NCBI RefSeq assembly: GCF_009797935.1 | Contig: NZ_VOLC01000010.1 | Span: 178,833-242,832, forward strand | Reading direction: 5' to 3' | Source of the DNA: Lunatibacter salilacus | GTDB taxonomy: Bacteria > Bacteroidota > Bacteroidia > Cytophagales > Cyclobacteriaceae | Length of the DNA: 64,000 nucleotides | Shown here: positions 35,378-44,782 of the stretch, piece after piece | How positions within the stretch are numbered: position 1 is the stretch's first letter | Layout: each line of letters starts with the position of its first letter | Translations under genes and position numbers: made by a program | Notes under the pieces: generated by a model | The model's database searches: none | Told to the model about the DNA's origin: nothing | What the model saw: the letters and a program-made list of their open reading frames with translations, nothing else

Positions 35378-37780
35378 TCAGGAATTCACTTCTTTTTCAC
35401 TTTGTCTCCGAGTATAACCTGATTTTTTCTTATCCTCCTGCTCATAATATCCATATTTATAACCATAACCATAAATACTATTATAAAGATCTTTGGCGTC
35501 ATTTAAAATAATCATTGGGTTTTTCAATTTTCGATCTTTATAATCGTCATTTAATAAGTCTACCGTATTGACCGGAGTATAGTTATACCGCATGACAAAT
35601 ACACTTAAGTCCACAAACCTTGAAAGCGAATAAGCGTCAGCAACCTGTCCTACCGGAGCTGTGTCGAATATTATCACGTCATATTCCTTTTTTAGCATTT
35701 CTACAAAATGAATCACTTTCGGTGCCATCATAATCTCTGATGGGTTTTCGGGTAAAGTCCCGCATCCAAAAAAGGTTAAATTTTCGCAAATAGAGTCATC
35801 TTGAGTAGATATATCAGAAATTTGCAATTCGCTATCCACGATGTAATCTGAAATCCCCCTCCGAGCGGAGAGATTAACGCTTTCCAAAAGAGAAGGCCTA
35901 CGTAAATCAAATTCACAAATGGCAACACTTTTTCCAGTCAATGCAAAACTAACCGCTAAATTTAAAGCGATAAAGGACTTTCCCTCTCCTGGAAGACCAG
36001 ATGTAACCATTATAACCATTTTGTCATGTGAGGGTAAGGCAAATTGGACATTGGTACGGATGGATCTAAATTGTTCGGCCAACGCAGTACGCTTCGAATT
36101 TCCGATTACTTTGATTTCTTTGCCCTTCTTATGCATAATTTCCCCTAAGATACTACGGGACGTTTTTGAAGATATATCCTCTTTGCTTAAAATTTTATCG
36201 GTGAGCTGGTATTTTCCAACCACAAAACCAAATGGCACCCCGATTCCTAGCACTAGTGCAAATACTACTATTAAAAGCTTATTAGGCTTTGACGGAGTAC
36301 TACTTGCACTTGCTTTATCAATTATTCGGGAATTTGACACAGTCGTCGCTGCCAAGGACATGGCAGCTTCCTCTCTTTTTTCTATAAGATAGTTATAATG
36401 GTCTTGTTTTGTGATTTTCTCCCTTGTGATTTCTACGAGCTGACGCTCGATTTCGGGTACCCGACTTGACTGAAAATCGAGTTGATTTACCCTTCCCAAC
36501 AGATTATTTCTAGAAATCTCTAAATTCCCCTTAATACTTTTGAGGTTGTCCAGTAGGCCTCTTCTAACATTGGTGATCTGATCATTGAGATTTTGCACGA
36601 GAGGGCTTTCTGGTTGCACAGTCCGCAACATTCTTTCCCGTTCACTCTGCAACTCATTATATTGCGCAACAAGAGAATTGAGTGTAGGGTCCTCAATATC
36701 CATAGTGCTTGGAACAGCCTGAAAGCGGCCATCCTGAGAAAATATGTATTTTTCAATCGATTCCAACACTTCTAAACGTATATTGAAACTGGATAACTGA
36801 TTCCTAAAGGATTCGGCATTATTAGAATACTGTAATGCGTTTTCACTCAATTCAGTAATTTGGTTATCGCGTTTGTATTTCTCTTCCTTAGCTTCAATTT
36901 GTCTTAACTCCGACCTTACATTTTCCAGTTGCTCTTCAATAAATTCAAGAGTCGTTACTGCCGTCAGGTTTTTATTTCTTACAGCCTCTCGATTATAAAC
37001 CTCAATCAACTTATCTAACACTAGTGTCGCCTTGAGTGGCACTGGGTCTGTCAAACTTACCCGTATAACACTTGCTAGCTTATTCACCACAAAAACATCA
37101 AGCCTGCTTGCGTAGCGACCCGTTAATGAATATGGATTTTCAAAAACAATATTTAATTCATCATTCGGATCAAAAAACTCTCCCTTTGTAACTGAAAAAG
37201 ACCCGAAAGGCTTCCTAATCGTATCTCCAAAAACAAACCTTTGACTAACCCCTTCGGTGTTAATAAGTTCGAAAGAGTCACTGTTATGAAGCTTAAAACT
37301 AAATTTAGTATCCAGATCACTATCGTAAAAAGACAAAGAATCATAATCATAAAATGAAACTTGAAGTGGCATCTGGCTCCCGTAAACTTCTAATCGTCGA
37401 AAAATGTTGTCTTTCCTGAATACCGAAACTCTAAAATCAAGGTCTTTCATCACGAGGTTCATAAGACTTACGGAAGCCAAAACTTCTGCCTCATTTTCTA
37501 CCGTCTTAATAGACTGGTAACTTTCCAACTCGCTATAAACGGCGTTTTGTCCAAAATCACTTCCTCTTGTTGTGGCATTAATCAATATCGTAGTAGATGC
37601 AGGATACTGCGGTACCGCAAACATAAAATATAGATATGCCAAACCTAAGGAGAAGCTGATACCTAACAAATAAAGATACCAATACTTCAAATACCGGAGC
37701 AGAATAAATTTCAGACTTTTCTTATCTGTTTTTTCAGGCTCAAAACCATCAAGTAAGAAATCGGTGGGATTTTTCATCAT
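35378..37780 (-). CDS. wzc: polysaccharide co-polymerase with tyrosine autokinase (Wzc type)
   Basis: An 800-residue inner-membrane protein that controls chain length and export. The Wzz domain has a first membrane helix at about 31-52 (YLYLLGISFSLGLAYLYFMF), a long periplasmic part with coiled coils (about 275-460) and a second helix near 500-520. The cytoplasmic BY-kinase domain has Walker A GLPGEGKS, the A' motif CEFDLRRP and Walker B VIIFDTAPV. A tyrosine-rich tail (YNSIYGYGYKYGYYEQ) is the site of autophosphorylation. It is full length. It starts 4 bp after the stop that the neighbouring wza gene would use if its frameshift were absent. A second, decayed wzc N-terminus lies at 39567-39662. 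Confidence 0.94.
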   Translation of the reverse strand: MMKNPTDFLLDGFEPEKTDKKSLKFILLRYLKYWYLYLLGISFSLGLAYLYFMFAVPQYPASTTILINATTRGSDFGQNAVYSELESYQSIKTVENEAEVLASVSLMNLVMKDLDFRVSVFRKDNIFRRLEVYGSQMPLQVSFYDYDSLSFYDSDLDTKFSFKLHNSDSFELINTEGVSQRFVFGDTIRKPFGSFSVTKGEFFDPNDELNIVFENPYSLTGRYASRLDVFVVNKLASVIRVSLTDPVPLKATLVLDKLIEVYNREAVRNKNLTAVTTLEFIEEQLENVRSELRQIEAKEEKYKRDNQITELSENALQYSNNAESFRNQLSSFNIRLEVLESIEKYIFSQDGRFQAVPSTMDIEDPTLNSLVAQYNELQSERERMLRTVQPESPLVQNLNDQITNVRRGLLDNLKSIKGNLEISRNNLLGRVNQLDFQSSRVPEIERQLVEITREKITKQDHYNYLIEKREEAAMSLAATTVSNSRIIDKASASSTPSKPNKLLIVVFALVLGIGVPFGFVVGKYQLTDKILSKEDISSKTSRSILGEIMHKKGKEIKVIGNSKRTALAEQFRSIRTNVQFALPSHDKMVIMVTSGLPGEGKSFIALNLAVSFALTGKSVAICEFDLRRPSLLESVNLSARRGISDYIVDSELQISDISTQDDSICENLTFFGCGTLPENPSEIMMAPKVIHFVEMLKKEYDVIIFDTAPVGQVADAYSLSRFVDLSVFVMRYNYTPVNTVDLLNDDYKDRKLKNPMIILNDAKDLYNSIYGYGYKYGYYEQEDKKKSGYTRRQSEKEVNS

Positions 37781-37843
37781 TTAATTAATCAAGGTACCAT
37801 CTTAAGTTAAGCAAAACAGCCACTGCAACGGAAGTAGCAATTG

Positions 37844-38557
37844 CTAACAGAGAAAGCGATTGGTGGTTCGTAGTTGCTTGTATAACTTTAATTTTTCTGG
37901 TTCTACATTTATCACATCATCTTGATGTAAACGATAATAGGGAGAATTCAACACATCTTTATCGTTAAGGTTTAGCCTTATGGATTTACGTTCTCCTCCC
38001 TCATCACGGATAATCAGGACATTTTCCCGCTTTCCAAATTCTGTCATGTCACCCGCTGACCCGATAGCTTCCAGTAGCTTAATCCGATCATTCTCTGATG
38101 TAAAGGTTCCAGGCCTCGCAACCTCTTCGATTACAGTACCTTTAAAATTGAGAAACGAAACATTTACGATTGGGTTCTTTACATGCTCTTCTACTAAGCC
38201 ACCAATAATATCAACCTCCTCCTCTCTTTTTTCATTCAAAAGGTTAATTTTCCCAATAGCGGGGAAGTTTATGTTTCCCTCCGTAACAACAAAGTACCCC
38301 TGGTTCAAAGAAACAGCATTTGCTCCTTGTCCCCCCCTTTGAGCGTTTAAAACATCTGCGTTGAAAAGGAAATTTGACTCCTCGTTTAAACTGCTTACCG
38401 TTATTTGCAACAGATCGCCGATCTGTATCTTAGGCTCATTGTTCATGGTAATTCGCATTGTATAGTCGCTGTGCGAGTCTAAATCAATTAAATAAACAAA
38501 ATCCCTTTTTGTACAGGAAAAATTAAGCAACACTAAAAATAAAATCAATCCCCTCAT
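37844..38557 (-). CDS. wza: polysaccharide export lipoprotein Wza-like, copy 1, frameshifted at its C-terminus
   Basis: As written, a 237-residue protein from the ATG at 38557 with a lipoprotein signal (MRGLILFLVLLNFSC). The frame is open upstream to a TTG at 38605, which is less likely. It has a polysaccharide export domain (IQIGDLLQITVSSLNEESNFLFN) and SLBB-type segments (VARPGTFTSENDRIKLLEAIGSAGDMTEFGKRENVLIIRD). The last ten residues do not match copy 2. One extra A in the run at 37892-37896 (five A on the coding strand) would restore a tail with the membrane helix seen in copy 2, ending at 37785. So either the gene lost its C-terminal helix or the base is a sequencing error. The intact version would end just before wzc. 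Confidence 0.88.
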   Translation of the reverse strand: MRGLILFLVLLNFSCTKRDFVYLIDLDSHSDYTMRITMNNEPKIQIGDLLQITVSSLNEESNFLFNADVLNAQRGGQGANAVSLNQGYFVVTEGNINFPAIGKINLLNEKREEEVDIIGGLVEEHVKNPIVNVSFLNFKGTVIEEVARPGTFTSENDRIKLLEAIGSAGDMTEFGKRENVLIIRDEGGERKSIRLNLNDKDVLNSPYYRLHQDDVINVEPEKLKLYKQLRTTNRFLC

Positions 38558-38847
38558 TATGTGTTCGTTTGGCAAACGATGAATTTTTTTAAATATAAAT
38601 AACAATTCAGAACAGACACAGATTCCAACTACATAGGAATTAAATGCAAAATTAGCTAATTACTTTTAAACTTCCCGATTTTCAATAACTTATAATCACT
38701 AGGTCGTCCTAATATTTGCTACATGTAATGCATTGACAAAAGCTGGAGGAAATAACCGTTGCTTGACCTAATACTTGAGAATGACCGGTCTTCCACCGCA
38801 GTTTTAGATTTATTGTAAACGATATGAATTCACGTAGCTAACTAGTT

Positions 38848-39217
38848 ATGCGAAAAAAGATCTTAGTAATTCGGCTGTTTTTTATTGATGCCTATTCCCC
38901 GCCTGCTTCTTTATTGGCCACCAATGTCCTAAATTATTAACAATAAAATGGCTTTACTATTATCCAATGACGGAGCTGTCTAAACAAAACTGGACCTGTC
39001 GAATCCAGTTTAATCAATATTTCCACAATAACTGAGAGTGCAATGACCGTGCCAATACAAATGTTAATGTAGATACTATTAAATATAATCCCCTCTTCCC
39101 GAATCTTTTAGCATCTTCTAACCCAATTGAACCCAGTTTGTACGCAAGGTCCTGATTATGATGATCCTCCTTAGAATAAAATTTCTCCAATTCCCACTTC
39201 ACTAGTGCATTCTCCAT
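38848..39217 (-). pseudogene. decayed initiating sugar transferase, copy 1
   Basis: The first 67 codons (from an ATG at 39217) match the N-terminus of the intact transferase at 41413: MENALVKWELEKFYSKED against MENVLVKRESGKFYSKDE, and KRFGKRGLYLIVSTLTFVL against KRIGKRGLDLFVSILALVL. Beyond that, nucleotide similarity continues with stops and indels to about 38850, through the counterpart of the KFRTM region. The catalytic C-terminal half is gone. The DNA upstream of both copies is also similar, so the promoter region was duplicated with it. It is no longer functional. Confidence 0.85.
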
Positions 39218-39566
39218 TTCAACCGCTGTTAAATTAGTTTAAGCTAATTTTTACCGTAATTCTTTAAAAAGCATTTATCTATATTTGAATTACACTTTTG
39301 CAAATATATTAAGAGTATTAATCAGTTGCAAGCGATTGGTGTAAAAGTTGAACCATAATATCAGCCGGACTTTTTAAGTCCGATTTTCAATTTGTAAATC
39401 GATATTTATATTTGAGAATCCGAATGAATACTATATTTTACCTATTGTAAATCGTCAACTAAGGTAACATGGAGATACCTGGCGCATATACCGGGATCGC
39501 TAAGAAAATCTGAGCAAAAGCAAGAGATAAAAATACGATGATGGATAATGCAGGCAGCCCAAATAT
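39218..39566. other. AT-rich spacer with duplicated upstream region of the sugar transferase
   Basis: No gene. The first 120 bp (to about 39340) resemble 41414-41540, the region upstream of the intact sugar transferase, so this is the old promoter region of the decayed copy. The remainder, to 39566, shows no recognised coding sequence apart from possible tail remnants of the decayed wzc. Confidence 0.6.
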
Positions 39567-39662
39567 TTAAGTAAAAATGAAAATTAACTTCAAGTCGAAA
39601 TTAGTGTCCTCATCCTCTATATTCTCCAAAAGGAGCTCTGATAATATCTTCGAATCCTTCAT
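39567..39662 (-). pseudogene. N-terminal remnant of a second wzc gene
   Basis: A 31-codon frame starts with an ATG overlapping the wza copy 2 stop by 4 bp (ATGA). It reads MKDSKILSELLLENIEDED, then NFDLKLIFIF and a stop. The start of wzc is MKNPTDFLLDGFEPE, then KSLKFILLRYLKYW. Charge pattern, spacing and genomic position immediately after wza agree, and a shifted frame adds LKYLG. The rest of the gene (over 750 codons) is absent. It is read as a relic of a duplicated transferase-wza-wzc unit. Confidence 0.65.
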
Positions 39663-40465
39663 CTCCTTTCTATCATTAATCTTAAATTAAATATCAACGC
39701 GATAGACAAAGACGTTATAATTCCCAATACGGTAAGCGACCTTTGGTTAGTTGACGCTTGAACTGATTTAATCCTGTCAGGTTCAACATAGATAATATCA
39801 TTCTGTTGCATGTAAAAATAAGGTGAATTTAAAAATTCTTTACTGTTTAAGTTTATCCTAACAGCCTTCCGCTCATTACCAGTTTCTCGAAGTATCAACA
39901 CGTTCTCGCGCTTGCCAAACATTGTCATATCCCCTGCCATTCCTATTGCTTCCAACACGCTTATTTTTTCTGTTGGAATTACAAAAGAGGCTGGTTTATT
40001 TACTTCGCCGATTACCGTAATTTTAAAATTAATAAACCTTATATTTATTATTGGATCCTTTACATACTCTCCTACCAATTCAGAAAGTTTATCAATGCAC
40101 TCCATCTTTGTTAAGCCTTCGACCTTTATTTTCCCCAATACCGGAAAATTTATCTCTCCATTTGTATCGACTAAATAACCTTCAGTAGCCAATCTGCTAC
40201 CGACTTCATTACGAACAACGCCTCCATCGCCTGCTCCGGTAGTTAAGAGCCCCAAATTGAAAAGGAGATTGGATTCTGGACTTAAACTATTCACAGTTAT
40301 ACTTAACAGATCGTCCTTTTGTATTCTTGGAGAAACAGCCTCACTAATTTGAGATTGAATGCTCGTTCCACTTTCTAAATCAGAAAAATAAACCAGATCT
40401 CTAGTGGAGCAGCCGAAAATTACAATTATAATTACGGAAAAATGAAGCAATTTTTTGAAAATCAT
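39659..40465 (-). CDS. wza: polysaccharide export lipoprotein Wza-like, copy 2
   Basis: A 268-residue outer-membrane polysaccharide export protein. It has a lipoprotein signal (FSVIIIVIFGC), a Poly_export domain (IQKDDLLSITVNSLSPESNLLFNLG, EGYLVDTNGEINFPVLGKIKVEGLT) and an SLBB domain (GEVNKPASFVIPTEKISVLEAIGMAGDMTMFGKRENVLILRE). The C-terminal helix VLGIITSLSIALIFNLRLMIE follows. The last part is what copy 1 lacks. It forms, with Wzc, the envelope-spanning exporter. It is preceded by the intact sugar transferase and followed by only a stub of wzc, so it depends on the single wzc downstream. Confidence 0.94.
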   Translation of the reverse strand: MIFKKLLHFSVIIIVIFGCSTRDLVYFSDLESGTSIQSQISEAVSPRIQKDDLLSITVNSLSPESNLLFNLGLLTTGAGDGGVVRNEVGSRLATEGYLVDTNGEINFPVLGKIKVEGLTKMECIDKLSELVGEYVKDPIINIRFINFKITVIGEVNKPASFVIPTEKISVLEAIGMAGDMTMFGKRENVLILRETGNERKAVRINLNSKEFLNSPYFYMQQNDIIYVEPDRIKSVQASTNQRSLTVLGIITSLSIALIFNLRLMIERR

Positions 40466-40714
40466 GACGCCTTTTTATGTGTTGCAAGGGTAATATGTAC
40501 TAAGTTAAGCTTGACAATAAAATGATGATGACAATGTAAATGCTGTCTTTCAGGGAAAAAGTCCGAAAAACATCTTACAGCCCCATGTTCACAACGTTAA
40601 CCATGCCTTTTTTGATTAAGAGGTGAACTGTTGTAAAATTTAAAATAAAATATAACGGTTTTTTATTGATATTCCAATTCTATTTCAAATTTAGGGAAAA
40701 TAAGTTAATTCCTA

Positions 40715-41413
40715 TCAATATGCTTTGGGATTTTTTCCAAGTAGCATCTTCATTGTCAAAAGGATAATTTTCAAATCAAGAAGCAGGCACCATTTTTCAA
40801 CGTAGAAGACATCAAGTCTGAATCTCCCATAAATATCAATAAAATCATTTACCTCACCCCTAAAGCCTTTAGACTGCGCAAGCCCGGTAATTCCAGGCTT
40901 CACCGCATGCCTAGACATAAAATTATCAATTGACTTCGCAAATTCTAAATTCATAGGCATTGTATGAGGTCTCGGGCCAACAATAGCCATATCACCTTTG
41001 ATCACATTGAAAATTTGAGGGAGTTCATCAATACTACTTATTCGTAAAAATTTGCCGATTTTGGTGATCCGCTTGTCGTTAATTGTAGCTTGCTTGGAAT
41101 CGGCTTCTTCATTTGCCACCATTGTCCGGAATTTGTAACAATAAAATGGTTTATTGTCCAACCCATGACGGAGCTGCTTGAACAAAACCGGACCCTTCGA
41201 ATCTAATTTGATCAATATGGCCAATAATGGAAAGAGCCATGACATGACCAATACTAGAGCTAATATAGAGACGAATAGGTCTAATCCCCGCTTTCCTATT
41301 CTTTTTGCCGCTTCCTTTTCCCACGAACCCCATGCATACGCTAGATCCCGTTTGATTTTTTCATCTTTGGAATAAAATTTTCCCGATTCCCTCTTCACTA
41401 ATACATTTTCCAT
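40715..41413 (-). CDS. undecaprenyl-phosphate sugar phosphotransferase (initiating transferase)
   Basis: A 232-residue polyisoprenyl-phosphate hexose-1-phosphate transferase (WbaP/WcaJ catalytic family, short form). One membrane helix (KRGLDLFVSILALVLVMSWLFPLLAILIKL) leads into the catalytic domain with the hallmark CYKFRTMVANEEAD, ISSIDELPQIFNVIKGDMAIVGPRPHTMP and MSRHAVKPGITGLAQSKGFRGE. It starts exopolysaccharide synthesis by putting a sugar phosphate on undecaprenyl phosphate. It is the first gene of the locus. The promoter lies in the 348 bp upstream. Confidence 0.95.
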   Translation of the reverse strand: MENVLVKRESGKFYSKDEKIKRDLAYAWGSWEKEAAKRIGKRGLDLFVSILALVLVMSWLFPLLAILIKLDSKGPVLFKQLRHGLDNKPFYCYKFRTMVANEEADSKQATINDKRITKIGKFLRISSIDELPQIFNVIKGDMAIVGPRPHTMPMNLEFAKSIDNFMSRHAVKPGITGLAQSKGFRGEVNDFIDIYGRFRLDVFYVEKWCLLLDLKIILLTMKMLLGKNPKAY

Positions 41414-41761
41414 CTCAACCGCTGTTTATTTAGAATAAACCTAACTACTTCCTTCAAAATATTTAAAAAGCATTTTAATATATTTGAAATACATTTTCAC
41501 AAATATATAAAGACGGTTTATCGGATGCAAGTTTTTCAGTTAAAATTTGAAAAACATTTTTATGTATTTATTATACTTTTTTCTACGTTAAAAAGCTAAC
41601 CCAAGTCAAAGATGGGCTCTAAACAATAACCCATCTGTAAATCGGTCGATTTAAAAATATAATTTTACATATGCTGATTTTTATAAAATTAAAAGAATTC
41701 CAGCAGATCTGAATTTCAACATATCGTACTAATAAAACCAAAAATTTACTCAGGTGGTTAA
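41414..41761. promoter_or_regulatory. AT-rich upstream region of the exopolysaccharide locus
   Basis: 348 bp between hemE and the first exopolysaccharide gene, without coding signal. The part next to the transferase (41414-41540) recurs in diverged form at 39218-39340 in front of the decayed copy, so it probably contains the promoter. No exact -33/-7 pair was found. Confidence 0.5.
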
Positions 41762-42793
41762 TTAATCCGCCTTATACGCTTTTACGGATTCTACAAACAA
41801 TTTTACTTTATAGGGATCAATATCAGGATAAACGCCGTGCCCTAGATTTGCCACATGCTTTGCTCCTTCAAATTCCTTCATCATTTTTTGGGTAGCATCC
41901 ATAATCCCCTTTTCCGTCCCATATAAAGCCGCCGGATCCAAATTCCCCTGTAACGCCTTGCCCGAACCAATCAACTTTCTTGATTCACTAATTCCCATAT
42001 TCCAATCAAGTCCAATAGTGTCGCAATTCAGTTGACCCATCTCTTCTCTGGCAAAAAAAGCGCCTTTAGCAAAAACAGTAACCGGGACTTCTGTAATCGC
42101 ATTACAGATTTTGTCAATATATGGAAGGGAAAACTCCCTGTATTGGGTAGGTGGAAGGATACCAGCCCAACTGTCAAAAATCTGAACCAAATTTGCCCCT
42201 GCTTCAGCCTGGGCTTTGAGATACCGGATAGTGGTAGATGTGATCATATCGAGAAGCTTGTGAGAAAAATCAGGCTGGGTGTAGAGCATGGCTCTTGCTT
42301 TCGAAAAGGTCTTGCTTCCTGATCCCTCTACCATATAGGCAAAAATAGTCCATGGAGCTCCCGCAAAACCGATCAGAGGAACCCTGCCGTTCAGGGCTTT
42401 CTTTGTGACGCGAATTGCCTCCAACACATAATGTAATTCAACATGGGGATCTGGAACCCTTAACTGTTTTAAATCAGAAAGACTACCAATTGTTTTAGGA
42501 AACCATGGTCCTCTTTTTTCCACCATCTCGTAGGGTAGCCCCATAGCTTCCGGAACAACCAGAATATCTGAGAAAATAATGGCAGCGTCCACCCCCAGAA
42601 TATCCACCGGTTGGATGGTTACCTCTGCTGCCAGATCCGGAGTCTTGGCCAGTTCGATAAAGCCACTTACACTATTTCTTACAGCCCTATACTCAGGAAG
42701 AATCCGGCCTGCTTGCCTCATCAGCCACACAGGAGTCCTTTCTACCTTCTCTCCCCTTATTGCACGTAGTAATAGGTCGTTTTTCAATTCCAT
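41762..42793 (-). CDS. hemE: uroporphyrinogen decarboxylase
   Basis: HemE removes four carboxyl groups from uroporphyrinogen III to give coproporphyrinogen III. The 343-residue protein has the signatures [17 protein letters not shown] (substrate Arg residues), [33 protein letters not shown] and [12 protein letters not shown] near the end. The fold is a TIM barrel of standard length. It is cytoplasmic, monocistronic, and just upstream of the exopolysaccharide operon on the same strand. Confidence 0.97.
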   Translation of the reverse strand: MELKNDLLLRAIRGEKVERTPVWLMRQAGRILPEYRAVRNSVSGFIELAKTPDLAAEVTIQPVDILGVDAAIIFSDILVVPEAMGLPYEMVEKRGPWFPKTIGSLSDLKQLRVPDPHVELHYVLEAIRVTKKALNGRVPLIGFAGAPWTIFAYMVEGSGSKTFSKARAMLYTQPDFSHKLLDMITSTTIRYLKAQAEAGANLVQIFDSWAGILPPTQYREFSLPYIDKICNAITEVPVTVFAKGAFFAREEMGQLNCDTIGLDWNMGISESRKLIGSGKALQGNLDPAALYGTEKGIMDATQKMMKEFEGAKHVANLGHGVYPDIDPYKVKLFVESVKAYKAD

Positions 42794-42853
42794 AAAACAA
42801 AGATATAATATGCAGCCGACAATCTTTACATGCAGGTCAAATACCTAAGCAAG

Positions 42854-42889
42854 AAAATGCCCCAAGAAACTGATTTCTTAGGGCATTTT
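42854..42889 (-). terminator. terminator after the first collagen-like lipoprotein gene
   Basis: Stem AAAATGCCC-AAGAAA / TTTCTT-GGGCATTTT with one mismatch and a short loop. On the minus strand it follows the stop at 42916 by about 27 bp and isolates this gene from hemE. Confidence 0.82.
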
Positions 42890-42915
42890 GTAAAATAAAA
42901 AAGTTATAATTTACT

Positions 42916-43485
42916 TTATTGACTGTTCAATTTTATTATATCCTTTTCGGTTTTCCCGAGCATTTTCATTACCGCATCAAAATCTGAATAATCAACTTTC
43001 GCACCTTCTTCAACATTGGGGAATAGTCCTGGCATATAGACAATTCTAAAATACTGGTCCTGTGTAAATTCAGCAGGTAACGTGGCTGGATCCACAGCTC
43101 CATCTATGAAAATCGCCAGAACACGATGTGCAAATTCGTAATTATAAATTAGTACCCCAGCTTCTCCCAAAAAAACGGTCTGCGGAAGCAATCTCCATAT
43201 TGATCTCCCATCTTCGGTGACTCCGAATTCTCTAAAAACCAAGAAATTATCATCCTCAAATACCCATTCCCCAAAATTGAAGGCGGCTGCATAGCCACTC
43301 TCTTCTGTGAAATCAACTTCGGCCTCAAAAACCAAGTCTATAATATCAAGTCCATCTGCACCATCCTCGCCGTCTACTCCGTCCTGCCCGTCAAAGCCTG
43401 GAGGTCCTTGTGGACCTTCAGGTCCCTCGCAGGCAGGAGCCACCAAAACCCCGACCATAAGTAACATTAGTAAAATCTTTTTCAT
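42916..43485 (-). CDS. lipoprotein with short collagen-like Gly-X-Y stretch, copy A
   Basis: A 189-residue protein from the ATG at 43485 (a TTG three codons earlier is possible). Lipoprotein signal ILLMLLMVGVLVAPAC; Cys at about 19. Directly after the Cys come nine or so Gly-X-Y triplets (EGPEGPQGPPGFDGQDGVDG and on), then a beta-rich globular domain containing GRSIWRLLPQTVFL and FRIVYMPGLFPN. The neighbour at 43644 has the same plan and the same two motifs. The function is unknown. The Gly-X-Y part may be a short trimeric stalk projecting the domain from the membrane (inference). Confidence 0.78.
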   Translation of the reverse strand: MKKILLMLLMVGVLVAPACEGPEGPQGPPGFDGQDGVDGEDGADGLDIIDLVFEAEVDFTEESGYAAAFNFGEWVFEDDNFLVFREFGVTEDGRSIWRLLPQTVFLGEAGVLIYNYEFAHRVLAIFIDGAVDPATLPAEFTQDQYFRIVYMPGLFPNVEEGAKVDYSDFDAVMKMLGKTEKDIIKLNSQ

Positions 43486-43577
43486 ATTTCTCAATCAGAT
43501 TGTTAAATAATTCCATGAGGGAGAAATATAGACTCAAATTTCTTTATTTCCAACAAATATTGACTGGACTGGAAATA

Positions 43578-43612
43578 AAAAAACAGTCTTCCCTGTTTAG
43601 AAGACTGTTTTT
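43578..43612. terminator. terminator between the two collagen-like lipoprotein genes
   Basis: Perfect stem AAAACAGTCTTC / GAAGACTGTTTT with an 8-base loop and flanking A/T runs. It follows the gene ending at 43644 on the minus strand. Confidence 0.9.
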
Positions 43613-43643
43613 CCAATAATATTGTTTTGATTAAAGAGTTCTT

Positions 43644-44189
43644 TTACTTTAATGTAATTCTTGGAATATCTGCAGGATTTACATCCATCATGCGAAGCAT
43701 TCCTTCGTGGTCCGACAAATCAACCCTTCCGTCAGGTAAAAAATCTGCGGGGATTATCAACACCCTAAATATCTGTCCCTGTAAATAACCTGGCTCCAGT
43801 GTATTTAAATCAAAATCCCCTTCCAAGAAAATGGAAAAATTAATCCTTGTAAAATCGAATGAGTAATTAAATATTCCATTTGGGTGAAAAACCACTCGGG
43901 GGAGAAGCCTCCATATATCTCTGTTGTCCTCAACTCCGTCCAGATGGTATATTAGAACCTTGTCCGATTCCTCTATCTCAAATCCATATTCTCCCAAGAC
44001 ACCAAAACTACCCTGCGCATTAAAATTCGCCTCCAACTCAAACACTTCCCCCAATAGCACAATCCCGTCTAGCCCATCACTGCCGGGAGGGCCTGGAGGG
44101 CCAACTGGCCCCTCACAACTCATCACTGTCAAAAGGGCGACGGAGAACACTCCCAGCCTGTAAACACCCATCTTTTTAAAATTTATCAT
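43644..44189 (-). CDS. lipoprotein with short collagen-like Gly-X-Y stretch, copy B
   Basis: A 181-residue paralogue of the downstream gene. The lipoprotein signal ends VALLTVMSC, followed by five Gly-X-Y triplets (EGPVGPPGPPGSDGLDG) and the same domain (NRDIWRLLPRVVFH, FRVLIIPADFLPDGRVDLSDHEGMLRMM). The C-terminal pattern DLSDHEGMLRMMDVNPADIPRI matches YSDFDAVMKMLGKTEKDIIKL of copy A. Tandem duplication is likely. The function is unknown. A Met six codons downstream is an alternative start. Confidence 0.75.
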   Translation of the reverse strand: MINFKKMGVYRLGVFSVALLTVMSCEGPVGPPGPPGSDGLDGIVLLGEVFELEANFNAQGSFGVLGEYGFEIEESDKVLIYHLDGVEDNRDIWRLLPRVVFHPNGIFNYSFDFTRINFSIFLEGDFDLNTLEPGYLQGQIFRVLIIPADFLPDGRVDLSDHEGMLRMMDVNPADIPRITLK

Positions 44190-44254
44190 CGTAAAATCGT
44201 TTAGTTTAAATTTTTCGAAACCAGAATCGTACCAATATCATCAGTGGTTTTAAC

Positions 44255-44782
44255 TTAACTTTCAATAACAGGAGCCCAAACCTCCACATTACTGTCATCT
44301 AATAACTTATCCACGAATATATCTTGTAGGACTAGCCCCTCGTTAGACGCAAATTCTTTCATCTTTTCCTTTATTCGTAATGGACTCGGCATCACAAATC
44401 GGTGAGCAGAAATTTTTGCAACCACAGCTCTCCTACAAGATACTTTTTTCTCGGTCATTGCCGAGACAGATCCCCGCACTGCCGCTCGCTGAATCCCAAC
44501 AAATACATGCATGGTATCCGATTTCCCAGCAGGTTCAATATAATAAATGGTATGGAGTATCGAACCGGGATTAGCCAGTTTTGTATCCTCCACGTTCCTA
44601 AAACTACTCGCCAACATTTCGTCCTGAGGGGTTCCTTTATATTCCACTCCAACAAGTTTTAAATCTGTGCATTCAACAAGGGATATATCAATGGGACTAA
44701 ATCCCCCTAATTGAACGTAGCCAAAACCTACCATTATCAATATCAAAGCTATCCACAGAGCTATTTTTATAGGGTTTTTCAT
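44255..44782 (-). CDS. membrane-anchored protein of unknown function
   Basis: A 175-residue protein from the ATG at 44782; the TTG one codon earlier is an alternative. One N-terminal transmembrane helix (IALWIALILIMVGFGYVQL) is followed by a globular domain on the outside of the inner membrane. The tail segment FVMPSPLRIKEKMKEFASNEGLVLQDIFVDKL suggests an alpha/beta ligand-binding fold of the GyrI/SOUL kind, but I cannot assign a family. The start overlaps the stop of the upstream outer-membrane protein gene by one base (TGATG), so the two are probably co-translated. Confidence 0.65.
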   Translation of the reverse strand: MKNPIKIALWIALILIMVGFGYVQLGGFSPIDISLVECTDLKLVGVEYKGTPQDEMLASSFRNVEDTKLANPGSILHTIYYIEPAGKSDTMHVFVGIQRAAVRGSVSAMTEKKVSCRRAVVAKISAHRFVMPSPLRIKEKMKEFASNEGLVLQDIFVDKLLDDSNVEVWAPVIES

